DNA from: Caulobacteraceae bacterium | Lineage (GTDB): Bacteria; Pseudomonadota; Alphaproteobacteria; Caulobacterales; Caulobacteraceae | Length of the DNA: 13,119 nt | Direction: 5' to 3' | NCBI GenBank assembly: GCA_003136615.1 | Contig: PLFA01000129.1 | Location: 22,466-35,584, forward strand | Shown: one piece after another, positions 1-6,659 of the stretch | How positions within the stretch are numbered: position 1 is the first letter of the stretch | Layout: each line of letters starts with the position of its first letter | Notes under the pieces: model-generated | Databases searched by the model: none | Told to the model about the DNA's origin: nothing | The model's input: the letters and a program-made list of their open reading frames with translations, nothing else | Program-made: the position numbers and the translations under genes

Positions 1-237
1 GTTCTGGGCGAGGCCGAAAGTTTGCGGGAAGAGAGTTTCGAGGACGGTCTTCTCGAGCAGCCTCAGTTCACGCGACCGAGGCTCTTCGAGGGACGAGAGA
101 TTCCTCCGGTCCTGCTGTCGGGTCACCATGGTGAGGTGGCCAGGTGGCGCCAGGCCCAGAGGGAAGCGACGACGCGGGAACGGCGCCCGGATTTGTGGGC
201 CGCCTACCTCGCCAATGAACAGGCAAAGGGCGATTAA
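1..237 (+). CDS. trmD: tRNA (guanine-N1)-methyltransferase TrmD, C-terminal part
   Basis: This is the last 78 codons of TrmD; the frame is open from base 1 and the gene starts upstream of the window. TrmD uses S-adenosylmethionine to methylate N1 of G37, next to the anticodon, in tRNAs reading CUN, CCN and CGG, which prevents +1 frameshifting. The visible part is the C-terminal helical domain. It has the family run QPQFTRPRLFEGREIPPVLL, then SGHHGEVARWRQ and RRPDLW, which contact tRNA. The methyl-donor-binding trefoil knot is not in the window. TrmD followed by rplS, 27 bases later, is the usual order of the rpsP-rimM-trmD-rplS operon. Recognition is from family motifs read by eye. Confidence 0.95.
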   Translation, partial: VLGEAESLREESFEDGLLEQPQFTRPRLFEGREIPPVLLSGHHGEVARWRQAQREATTRERRPDLWAAYLANEQAKGD

Positions 238-264
238 AGCCCAAGTATCAAAGGACTTTGAACG

Positions 265-651
265 ATGAACATGATCGAGACGCTGGAAAAGGAAGAGGCC
301 GACCGCCTTCTTGCCGGCAAAAGCATCCCCCCCTTCCAGCCGGGCGACACCGTCCGCGTCAATGTGAAGATCAAGGAGGGCGAGCGCGAGCGCGTCCAGG
401 CCTATGAGGGCGTGTGCATCGCCCGCTCGGGCCATGGCCTTCAGGAAAACTTCACGGTTCGCAAGATCAGCTTTGGCGAGGGCGTGGAGCGGGTCTTTCC
501 GGTCATGTCGCCGATGATCGAGTCCATCGAAGTGCGTCGTCGCGGCGCGGTTCGGCGGGCCAAGCTCTATTATCTGCGCGACCGTCGTGGGAAGTCCGCG
601 CGGATCGCCGAGCGCGCCGGCTCGCCCAAGGACGACAAGGCGGAAGGCTAG
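265..651 (+). CDS. rplS: 50S ribosomal protein L19
   Basis: This 128-residue protein is bL19, which sits at the interface of the two ribosomal subunits and contributes to an inter-subunit bridge. Family hallmarks are PFQPGDTVRV (about residues 23-32), the KEGERERVQAYEGVCIA strand, FTVRKISFGEGVERVFP and the basic run RRGAVRRAKLYYLRDRRGKSARI. The first ATG is chosen because AAGGA lies at 251-255, nine bases before it; a second ATG two codons on is possible. The short acidic-basic tail after ARIAERAG is a little longer than in minimal L19 proteins. It follows trmD by 27 bases and is probably cotranscribed with it. The next gene converges on it with only 17 bases between, and no strong terminator is visible there. 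Confidence 0.97.
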   Translation: MNMIETLEKEEADRLLAGKSIPPFQPGDTVRVNVKIKEGERERVQAYEGVCIARSGHGLQENFTVRKISFGEGVERVFPVMSPMIESIEVRRRGAVRRAKLYYLRDRRGKSARIAERAGSPKDDKAEG

Positions 652-668
652 GCGCGGCTCTTCGTCTA

Positions 669-2108
669 TCAGCCTGCCGTGGTTTCCAGGGTCAGCCCCG
701 CGGTTCTGGGACCGAACAGGCCCACCGCGAAGATGACCACGCCCATTGCGCCGGCTATAAAGGCGAAGACGCCGATTGATCCGAAGCCGGTCAGCAGAGC
801 GGCGATGATGAAACTCGACACCACGGTGGAGAGGCGGCTCCAGGCATAGACGAAGCCCACCGCGGAGGCGCGGATGCGGGTCGGATAGAGCTCCGCCTGA
901 TAGGCGTGATAGGCGAAGGACAGCAGGTTGTTCGAGAAGGTCAGGATCACGCCCAGAGCGATGATCGCGGCCCCGGCCCGCTGACCGGCAAAGGCCATGC
1001 CCACCCCACCGGTCGTCAAGGCGGCTGCGATGATCAGGTGTTTCCGCTCGAAACGATCAGCGAAGGCCGCACAGATCAGCGGCCCTAGCGGGTAGGCCAT
1101 GGCGATGGCCGCAGAATAGGCGAGGCTATGGACGACTGACTGGCCCTGGGCGGCGATAAGCGTGGGCGCCCAATTGCTGAAACCATAGAAGCCGATGGCT
1201 TCGAAGATGTTGAACACCACCAGCATGAGGGTGCGCCGACGGTAGAGCGGGGTGAAAGCCTCCGCCAGATGGACGTCGCGGGCGGTGGGCGGAAGCCTCG
1301 CGGGGCGCCGCGGCGGCGCCTGAGGGGGGCCCTGTCCCTCCAGAAGCGAGACGACGGCGTTGGCTTCCGCGAGGCGCCCCTGACGCTCCAGCCAACGCGG
1401 AGATTCCGGCAAACGGGCCCGAATCACCCACACAACGACCGCACCTGCCGCGCCAAGAATCATCACCCAGCGCCAGCCCGCGAGCCCGAAGGGTGACACG
1501 GGAAGCAACACCCACGCGGCGATGGCCACGGCTGGCACGGCCAGGAACTGAATGGCCTGGTTAAGGGCAAAGGCCCGGCCCCTCAGGTGCGCGGGGGCCA
1601 GTTCGCTGATGTAGGCATCAATGGTCACCAGCTCTACGCCGATGCCGACGCCAGAAATCAGACGCCAAATGTCCAGGCCGATGGCCGTGTGGCAGCTCGC
1701 CATGGCCAGGGTCGCCAGGGCGTACCAGATCAGCGAGACGGTGAAGACCGCGCGGCGTCCGAAGCGATCGGCGACGCGGGAGAAGACGAGGGTCCCAACG
1801 AAAAGGCCGAGGAAGGTGGCGGAAGCGAAGGCGGCCTGATCGCTTTGGCCAAAGAGCCCGGCCCGTCCGCTCTGAAACACCCCCGCCCGCACCAGTCCGG
1901 GTGACACATAGGCGGTCATCATCAGGTCGTAGAACTCAAAGACCCCGCCTAAGGAAATCAGCACGATCAGCGCCCACAGGCGGACGGAGGAGCCGAGAGC
2001 GTCAAGGCGTGGTCCCACGCCTTCCGGCCCAATCCCCTCTGGCGATCGGCTCGCCCCGACGCCGCTGGCTGTTATAGGAGCGGGTGTGGCCTCGGCGGGA
2101 CGGGACAT
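669..2108 (-). CDS. MFS transporter, SV2/metabolite:H+ symporter-like
   Basis: This is a predicted inner-membrane secondary transporter of about 479 residues with roughly 12 hydrophobic helices. The first helix holds ALIVLISLGGVFEFYD, with an acidic residue in the segment where SV2-like and aromatic-acid or metabolite symporters carry one. The MFS loop signature DRFGRR is at about residues 114-119. PESPRWL follows helix 6, as in sugar-porter and metabolite families. A second-half signature, ADRFERK, and ELYPTRIRASAVGF are also present. The substrate cannot be told. The ATG at 2108 is the first plausible start; GTG at 2018 is an alternative. Codons upstream of 2108 in the open frame look like antisense of the neighbouring gene and were dropped. 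The N-terminal 40 residues are Pro/Gly-rich and unlike a typical leader. The gene is divergent from, and overlaps by 23 bases, the thioesterase gene. Confidence 0.85.
   Translation of the reverse strand: MSRPAEATPAPITASGVGASRSPEGIGPEGVGPRLDALGSSVRLWALIVLISLGGVFEFYDLMMTAYVSPGLVRAGVFQSGRAGLFGQSDQAAFASATFLGLFVGTLVFSRVADRFGRRAVFTVSLIWYALATLAMASCHTAIGLDIWRLISGVGIGVELVTIDAYISELAPAHLRGRAFALNQAIQFLAVPAVAIAAWVLLPVSPFGLAGWRWVMILGAAGAVVVWVIRARLPESPRWLERQGRLAEANAVVSLLEGQGPPQAPPRRPARLPPTARDVHLAEAFTPLYRRRTLMLVVFNIFEAIGFYGFSNWAPTLIAAQGQSVVHSLAYSAAIAMAYPLGPLICAAFADRFERKHLIIAAALTTGGVGMAFAGQRAGAAIIALGVILTFSNNLLSFAYHAYQAELYPTRIRASAVGFVYAWSRLSTVVSSFIIAALLTGFGSIGVFAFIAGAMGVVIFAVGLFGPRTAGLTLETTAG
2071..2080. promoter_or_regulatory. 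TATA-like element and Shine-Dalgarno site at the divergent junction
   Basis: The ten bases GTTATAGGAG stand out in GC-rich surroundings. On the plus strand they end in AGGAG, five bases before the GTG at 2086, and this decides the thioesterase start. On the minus strand they read TATAAC, a five-of-six match to a -10 hexamer that would fire toward the transporter gene. No good -35 hexamer is seen at the right distance on either strand. The ribosome-binding role is well supported; the promoter role is speculative. Confidence 0.35.
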
Positions 2109-2946
2109 GGACGAACACTTCTTCGATCTTCGCGCGACGCACAATCCACACCGATGGTTCCTTCCTCTCACGCCGGCCCTATGCGTGGGACCCCCAGCGC
2201 GGCAATTCATGTTCGGCGGCGTGGGAATGGGCGCGGCGATCGCGGCGCTGGAGCGCACTTGCGGGCGACCGGTGATCTGGGCCACGGCTCAGTATCTCTC
2301 TTACGCAAGGCCGCCGTCCGTGGTGGATCTGGACGTGCGGATCGCCGCCGAGGGGAAACACACGACCCAGGCGCGCGTATCGGCCCATGTGGGCGACACC
2401 GAGATCCTCACGGTCAACGCGGCCCTGGGATCGCGGCCGAACGGCGAAAGGCTACAATGGGCTCAGCCGCCCGAGGCGCCAGCGCCCGAGACCTGCCCGG
2501 AAAGCACGCGCTGGCGATCGGATGTCGCCGATCTTCATAGCCAGATCGAGGCGCGCATCGCTCATGGCGTCCACGGCCGAAATCCCGCCGCGGGCCCGAG
2601 CCCCGATGGCCGCCTGGTGCTTTGGATTCGGCCGCGTGGCGGCCAGGTCGTGGACTCCGCCATGCTGGCCATCATGGCCGATCATGTGCCGTCCGCCATC
2701 GGCCCGGCCCTGGGGCGAGACGCCGGGGGCAATAGCCTCGACAACACAATTCGATTTATGGAAATCGTCCCGACCTCGTGGGTCCTGTGCGACATCACCA
2801 TTGTTGGCATTGATCGGGGGATCGGCCACGGCGCCATGCGGCTCTATGCCCAAGATGGGCGCCTCCTCGCCACCGCCAGCCAGTCCCTGATCGTGCGTCT
2901 GAGGGACAAGGCGGAAGCTCGCGCGGCCGCGGAGGCCGATCAATAG
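2086..2946 (+). CDS. TesB-like acyl-CoA thioesterase (double hotdog)
   Basis: This 286-residue protein resembles acyl-CoA thioesterase II, which hydrolyses fatty acyl-CoA to free acid and CoA in the cytoplasm. The N-terminal hotdog (about 40-118) includes FMFGGVGMGAAIAALER and the strand ATAQYLSYARPP. The C-terminal hotdog (about 172-272) includes AMLAIMADHVPSA, SLDNTIRF and LLATASQSLIVR. Asp199, Thr221 and Gln266 align by eye with the Asp-Thr-Gln triad of E. coli TesB. The physiological substrate is unknown. Starting at GTG 2086 is preferred because AGGAG lies five bases upstream; the ATG at 2107 would shorten it by seven residues and has no clear ribosome-binding site. It could belong to the broader thioesterase-like superfamily rather than to true TesB. 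The genes on either side do not suggest a pathway. Confidence 0.8.
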   Translation: MASAGRDMDEHFFDLRATHNPHRWFLPLTPALCVGPPARQFMFGGVGMGAAIAALERTCGRPVIWATAQYLSYARPPSVVDLDVRIAAEGKHTTQARVSAHVGDTEILTVNAALGSRPNGERLQWAQPPEAPAPETCPESTRWRSDVADLHSQIEARIAHGVHGRNPAAGPSPDGRLVLWIRPRGGQVVDSAMLAIMADHVPSAIGPALGRDAGGNSLDNTIRFMEIVPTSWVLCDITIVGIDRGIGHGAMRLYAQDGRLLATASQSLIVRLRDKAEARAAAEADQ

Positions 2947-3082
2947 ACACCGCGTGGCGGACGAAGCGGGTTTCGCTGTGGGACCTGTCAATCGCGCGTT
3001 GTAATCGGGCCGTAAGGATGCCTCGTACAAACTCAAGCTTTGTGTTCGCTCTTATGCCTCCGTTCTGGAACATTTCCCAATC

Positions 3083-3619
3083 ATGCGCCGCCTGATTCTC
3101 TTTCGACACGCCAAGGCCGCCCCACGGCAGCCGGGTGCTGGGGACCCCGATAGGGCGTTGACCGCTTCCGGGCGCGAGGACGCCGCGGTCTCGGGCCGTT
3201 GGATGATCCGCAACGGCTATGCGCCTGATCTGGTCCTTATCTCCCCCTCGTTGCGCACCCGGGAGACCTGGGACGGCGTGAAGGATCTGACGCCAGCGAG
3301 CCGCGCGGTTCTGGAGGATGATCTCTATGACGCCTCGCCCGAGGATATCATCGCCGTGATCGCGCGCGTGGCGGCGGAAGCGGAAACCGTGATGGTGGTC
3401 GCGCACAATCCGGGGCTGCAGGAGGTCGCGGTGAGGCTTTTGAGCGAAGCGGCAAGCCCTGACGCCGACATGATCGCCACCGGCTTTCCCACAGCTACAG
3501 TCGCCGTGCTGGACATGAGCGCTGCGACTGGTCCGCGCCTGGAGAACCTGTTCAATCCGCGTTATGCCCCGCCGCCCTTCGTGGAAACGTGGGACGAGTC
3601 CCAGGGAGAGGGGAGCTGA
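3083..3619 (+). CDS. SixA-like histidine phosphatase family protein
   Basis: This 178-residue cytoplasmic protein belongs to the histidine phosphatase (phosphoglycerate mutase-like) superfamily. LILFRHAKA near the N-terminus carries the phospho-accepting His9 next to Arg8. SPSLRTRETW (about 54-63) supplies the second arginine, and VVAHNPG supplies the second catalytic histidine, His108. RHAKA and the short length fit the SixA branch, whose E. coli member removes phosphate from histidine phosphotransfer proteins; the target here is unknown. The ATG at 3083 has no strong Shine-Dalgarno site. The 136 bases upstream (2947-3082) hold no gene and no promoter I can defend. Its stop codon overlaps the likely CTG start of the DUF952 gene, and the histidine kinase lies two genes further on. 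Confidence 0.85.
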   Translation: MRRLILFRHAKAAPRQPGAGDPDRALTASGREDAAVSGRWMIRNGYAPDLVLISPSLRTRETWDGVKDLTPASRAVLEDDLYDASPEDIIAVIARVAAEAETVMVVAHNPGLQEVAVRLLSEAASPDADMIATGFPTATVAVLDMSAATGPRLENLFNPRYAPPPFVETWDESQGEGS

Positions 3620-3960
3620 CGCGAATCTACAAGATCCTGAAGCGCGCGGAATGGGAAGCGGCGCGGTCGGCCGGCGCCTTTGGGGGCACCGCTATCGATC
3701 TGGCGGACGGCTACATCCACTTTTCAGCCGCCGATCAGGCCCGCGAAACCGCCCGCCGCCATTTCGCCGCCCAAGATGATCTTCTGCTGTTGGCGGTGGA
3801 CGCCGCGTCCCTTGGGACGGCGCTGCGCTGGGAGCCCTCTCGCGACGGCGCGCTGTTCCCCCATCTCTACGCGCATCTTCCCACCGATCTGGTGGTGGAG
3901 GTCCGCGCCGCGCCCCTCGGCGCCGACGGGATTCCCGATCTGGGGCCGGTTGCCCCATGA
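3616..3960 (+). CDS. DUF952 family protein, probable CTG start
   Basis: This is a protein of about 114 residues of the DUF952 family; the biochemical function is unknown. Family features in order are TRIYKILKRAEWEAA, GAFGGTAIDLADGYIHFS, ADQARETARRHF, LLLLAVDAASLG, LRWEPSRDGALFPHLYAHLP and a final DGIPDLG. The family normally begins close to the TRIYKIL strand, which fits CTG at 3616. That codon overlaps the TGA of the upstream gene (CTGA) and follows a purine-rich stretch at 3603-3615. An in-frame GTG at 3589 would add nine residues unlike the family and is the alternative. DUF952 directly before pyrD is, as I recall, a frequent arrangement in alphaproteobacteria. The family is certain; the exact start is not. 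Confidence 0.85.
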   Translation: MTRIYKILKRAEWEAARSAGAFGGTAIDLADGYIHFSAADQARETARRHFAAQDDLLLLAVDAASLGTALRWEPSRDGALFPHLYAHLPTDLVVEVRAAPLGADGIPDLGPVAP

Positions 3961-3974
3961 GCCCTTCGTCGTGA
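3957..3974 (+). other. Five-codon ORF bridging the DUF952 gene and pyrD
   Basis: An ATG overlaps the DUF952 stop as ATGA. It opens a five-codon frame (Met-Ser-Pro-Ser-Ser) whose TGA overlaps the GTG of pyrD as GTGA. Ribosomes ending DUF952 could step through it to reach pyrD, which has no evident Shine-Dalgarno site of its own. The overlaps are plain in the sequence. The reinitiation role is inference, and a chance occurrence is possible. Confidence 0.3.
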
Positions 3975-5026
3975 AATCCTGGCGCGATCTGGCGGCGGCG
4001 TCTCTGCGCCTGCTGGATCCAGAAGACGCCCATGGTCTCACCCTGGCCGCCCTGGCGCTCGGTCTGGGCCCGGTGGATCGCACGCCCCCCGACCCTGCCC
4101 TGGCGGTGAATTTCGCGGGCCTCGACCTGGCCAACCCCATCGGCCTAGCAGCGGGTTTCGACAAGGACGCCAAGGCGCCGGCGGCCCTCTTGAGGGCGGG
4201 TTTCGGCTTTGTGGAGTGCGGCACCACGACGCCCCTAGCCCAGAGCGGTAATCCCCGGCCGCGCCTTTTTCGTCTGCCGCCCGATCGGGCGGTGATCAAC
4301 CGCATGGGCTTCAATAATACCGGTCTGGACGCCTTCGCCTCGGGCCTCGCCGCGCCACGTGGTCCGGGCGTCGTGGGCGCCAACGTGGGGGCCAACAAGG
4401 ACTCCCAGAACCGCGTCCAGGACTATGTGATGGGGCTCCAGCGGCTCTGGGGTCTGGCCGACTATTTCACCCTCAACGTCTCTTCCCCCAACACGCCTGG
4501 GCTGCGGGACCTGCAGGGCAAGGCAGCCCTGGAGGACCTCCTGGGCGCGGTGGGCGAGGCGCGGCGTGACCTTACGGGGCGTCATGGTCCAAGGCCGATC
4601 TTCCTGAAAATCGCCCCTGACCTTACTGAGGTCGATGTCCAGGGCATTGTCGAGGTCGCCATGGCCGGCGGTGTGGACGCCTTGATCATCAGCAACACCA
4701 CCCTGTCTCGCCCCTATAGTCTCAGTGGCGCCTCGCGGAACGAGGCCGGAGGCCTTTCAGGGACGCCTCTTTTTGCCGCCTCGACGCGCGTCCTGAGCTG
4801 GGCGCGGGAGGCGAGCACGGGTCGCCTTACCCTTATTGGCGTCGGCGGAATTGCCACGGCGGCCGACGCTTATGCCAAGATCCGCGCTGGGGCGAGCGCG
4901 ATCCAGCTCTATACGGCCCTGGTCTATGAAGGGCCGGCGCTTGTGGCGCGGCTGAAGTCGGATCTCGCGGCCCGGCTGCGCGCCGATGGATTCCGCACGC
5001 TCGCCGAGGCGGTCGGGACGGTCTGA
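3971..5026 (+). CDS. pyrD: Dihydroorotate dehydrogenase (quinone), class 2
   Basis: This 351-residue FMN enzyme oxidises dihydroorotate to orotate, the fourth step of UMP synthesis, and passes electrons to membrane ubiquinone. The N-terminal stretch (about 1-45) matches the class 2 amphipathic membrane-binding extension, with LRLLDPEDAHGLTLAAL. Then come NPIGLAAGFDKDAKAPAAL, VECGTTTPLAQSGNPRPRLF, AVINRMGFNN, GANVGANKDS and NVSSPNTPGLRDLQG, in which Ser172 is the likely catalytic base. KIAPDLT, IISNTT, GGLSGTPLF and the phosphate-binding GVGGI-GAS-QLYTALVY complete the barrel. GTG 3971 gives the usual length. TTG 3950, in frame and overlapping the DUF952 end, is an alternative. The much longer upstream frame is a shadow of DUF952. 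It is likely translated from the same message as the two genes before it. Confidence 0.95.
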   Translation: MKSWRDLAAASLRLLDPEDAHGLTLAALALGLGPVDRTPPDPALAVNFAGLDLANPIGLAAGFDKDAKAPAALLRAGFGFVECGTTTPLAQSGNPRPRLFRLPPDRAVINRMGFNNTGLDAFASGLAAPRGPGVVGANVGANKDSQNRVQDYVMGLQRLWGLADYFTLNVSSPNTPGLRDLQGKAALEDLLGAVGEARRDLTGRHGPRPIFLKIAPDLTEVDVQGIVEVAMAGGVDALIISNTTLSRPYSLSGASRNEAGGLSGTPLFAASTRVLSWAREASTGRLTLIGVGGIATAADAYAKIRAGASAIQLYTALVYEGPALVARLKSDLAARLRADGFRTLAEAVGTV

Positions 5027-5087
5027 CGACCGGGGGTATTTAGGCCCTTCGTTGCTCCGCCCCGCCGCTCGGGGTAACCAGAGGATT

Positions 5088-6524
5088 ATGGCGGACGCCG
5101 CGCCCCTGGATGAGCCCACCGCACCCCAAGAGCGCCGCTTCTCCTGGTTCCAGGGGCTGTCGGCTCGCCTCTTGCTGCTGACGGTTTTCATTGTGGTGGC
5201 GGCCAATCTTCTGATCTTGCCGCCGAGCCTGGCCGCAGACGAGGAATCCTGGCTGCTCGACCGCTTGCGGGCCGCCGAACTGGCGACCTTGATCGAGGAA
5301 ACAGCTCCCGGCGGCGTGGTCACCGACCGGGTGCGTTCGGACATTCTCGCGAATGCCGGCGTCGTTTCGGTTGCCTTCCAGATCCGGGGCGAGCGGCGTC
5401 TCATCCTCCAGGCGCCGCGCCTGGCGCGCACCCCCTATCTCCTGGACCTTCGCGGCGGCGGTCCGATGTCCCTCTGGGCGCCGGTTGAGACCCTGTTGCG
5501 CGGGGGCGACCGCATGGTGCGGGTCATGGCCCGGCCGCGATTTCGACCCGGCGCCTTCGTGGAGGTCGTGCTTCCCGACGCCCCCCTGAAACGTGAACTG
5601 CTGTCGCAGCTTGGTCGTCTGATGGTCGAAACCCTGTTCACCTCTCTGCTAGCCGGGGCGGTGGTCTATTTCGCTCTGACATTTTTTCTGGTGCGGCCGA
5701 TGCAACGGATCACCCGCGCCATGGAGCGGTTCCGCGCCGATCCCACCGACCCTCGCGCCGCAATCCACCCTTCCGGGCGGCGCGACGAAATTGGCCGCGC
5801 CGAGAGCGAACTTGATCGCATGCAAGCCGATCTGCGCGCGGCGCTGGCCTCGCGGGCCCGACTCGCGGCCCTGGGGGAGGCAGTGGCCAAGATCAATCAC
5901 GACCTGCGCAATATGCTGACCAGCGCCCAGATCGCCTCTGAAAATCTGGCGGGCTCGGGCGATCCTCAGGTGACCCGCGCCTTGCCGCGGCTCGAGCGCG
6001 CCCTGGACCGCGCCATAACCCTCGCCTCCAATGTCCTGACCTTCGGCAAGAGCGACGAGCCGCCACCGGACACCGGCCCCACTCCGCTCCTCGCCGCCCT
6101 GGAGGAAGCGGCCCGAGATGCGGGCCTCGGCCCAGGGGGGGTGCGGCTGGAAACCGACATGGACCCTGCCGCCGAGGTGCGCGCCGATCCGGAACAGCTC
6201 TACCGAATCCTGGTCAATCTGCTTCGAAACGCCCGGCAGGCTATCGAAAGCCAGGAACCGCGCCCTGCGCCTGGGCGCGTCCTCGCGCATTTTTTTCAGA
6301 CGGATAAGGACAGCCGCCTTCGCCTTACAGACAACGGCCCTGGCCTGCCCGAGCGGGTGAAGGAGCGTCTCTTCCAGGCCTTCACAGCCTCGGGGCGTCA
6401 GGGCGGCGCGGGCCTTGGCCTCGCCATCGCCCGCGAACTCGCCGAGGGCCACGGCGGCGAACTCGTCCTCATCGATACCGGGCCAGAGGGCGCCTGTTTC
6501 GAACTGCGCCTGCCGCGCGCCTGA
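5088..6524 (+). CDS. Membrane sensor histidine kinase with HAMP domain (orphan)
   Basis: This 478-residue kinase has a first membrane helix at about 25-46, a periplasmic sensor region of some 130 residues with no recognised domain, and a second helix at about 183-203. A HAMP linker (about 204-252) begins with the usual proline motif, LVRPM. The dimerisation domain has the H box KINHDLRNML with His271. The ATP-binding domain shows the N box LVNLLRNARQAI (Asn381), the G1 box DNGPGLP (415-421), the F box LFQAF and the G2 box GAGLGLAIA. All catalytic landmarks are present. No response regulator lies beside it, so its partner is unknown. The ATG at 5088 has AGAGGA just upstream. A small hairpin (5060-5064 with 5070-5074) and a TATTTA at 5037 precede it; whether it has its own promoter or is read from pyrD is open. 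Confidence 0.9.
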   Translation: MADAAPLDEPTAPQERRFSWFQGLSARLLLLTVFIVVAANLLILPPSLAADEESWLLDRLRAAELATLIEETAPGGVVTDRVRSDILANAGVVSVAFQIRGERRLILQAPRLARTPYLLDLRGGGPMSLWAPVETLLRGGDRMVRVMARPRFRPGAFVEVVLPDAPLKRELLSQLGRLMVETLFTSLLAGAVVYFALTFFLVRPMQRITRAMERFRADPTDPRAAIHPSGRRDEIGRAESELDRMQADLRAALASRARLAALGEAVAKINHDLRNMLTSAQIASENLAGSGDPQVTRALPRLERALDRAITLASNVLTFGKSDEPPPDTGPTPLLAALEEAARDAGLGPGGVRLETDMDPAAEVRADPEQLYRILVNLLRNARQAIESQEPRPAPGRVLAHFFQTDKDSRLRLTDNGPGLPERVKERLFQAFTASGRQGGAGLGLAIARELAEGHGGELVLIDTGPEGACFELRLPRA

Positions 6525-6534
6525 CCCTCCGATA

Positions 6535-6568
6535 CTGCCAAAAGAGTTTTTGACTCTGGACCAGGCAG
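6535..6568. terminator. Weak hairpin between convergent genes
   Basis: The 135-base gap between the kinase and the UbiH-like gene holds AGAGT-(5)-ACTCT at 6543-6557, nested inside CTGCC (6535-6539) and GGCAG (6564-6568). Read on the minus strand, the inner stem is followed by a short T run. It could end either transcript, but the stems are only five pairs and the T run is short, so this is a guess. Nothing else is seen in the gap. Confidence 0.25.
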
Positions 6569-6659
6569 CCTTGGCGGCGGGGACGATCTCGCTGATCACG
6601 CCAGGATCGCGCGCCCATCAGATCCGTCAATCTTGCTTGGGCCGTTCAACCTTTGGCGG

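Noticed and set aside
2109..2285. 59-residue N-terminal extension of the transporter frame
   Set aside because: It is antisense to the thioesterase N-terminal domain, is rich in Cys, Arg and His, and has no transporter features.
3040..3082. GTTC and GAAC near 3064 as a LexA-type operator
   Set aside because: Alphaproteobacterial LexA boxes are direct GTTC repeats with a seven-base spacer; here the half-sites are inverted with a two-base spacer.
2795..3406. Minus-strand frame covering the gap before the SixA-like gene
   Set aside because: It is antisense to two real genes and is rich in His and Arg without recognisable motifs.
3680..3970. 97-residue extension upstream of PyrD
   Set aside because: It overlaps the DUF952 gene out of frame, is full of Pro and Trp, and does not match the class 2 dihydroorotate dehydrogenase N-terminus.
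4986..5087. 34-residue extension upstream of the histidine kinase
   Set aside because: It overlaps the end of pyrD; the ATG at 5088 has a good ribosome-binding site.
5649..6599. 316-codon minus-strand frame opposite the histidine kinase
   Set aside because: It arises from high G+C in the antisense of a well-supported gene. Its first 20 or so residues in the intergenic gap look protein-like but lack a ribosome-binding site and any family match.
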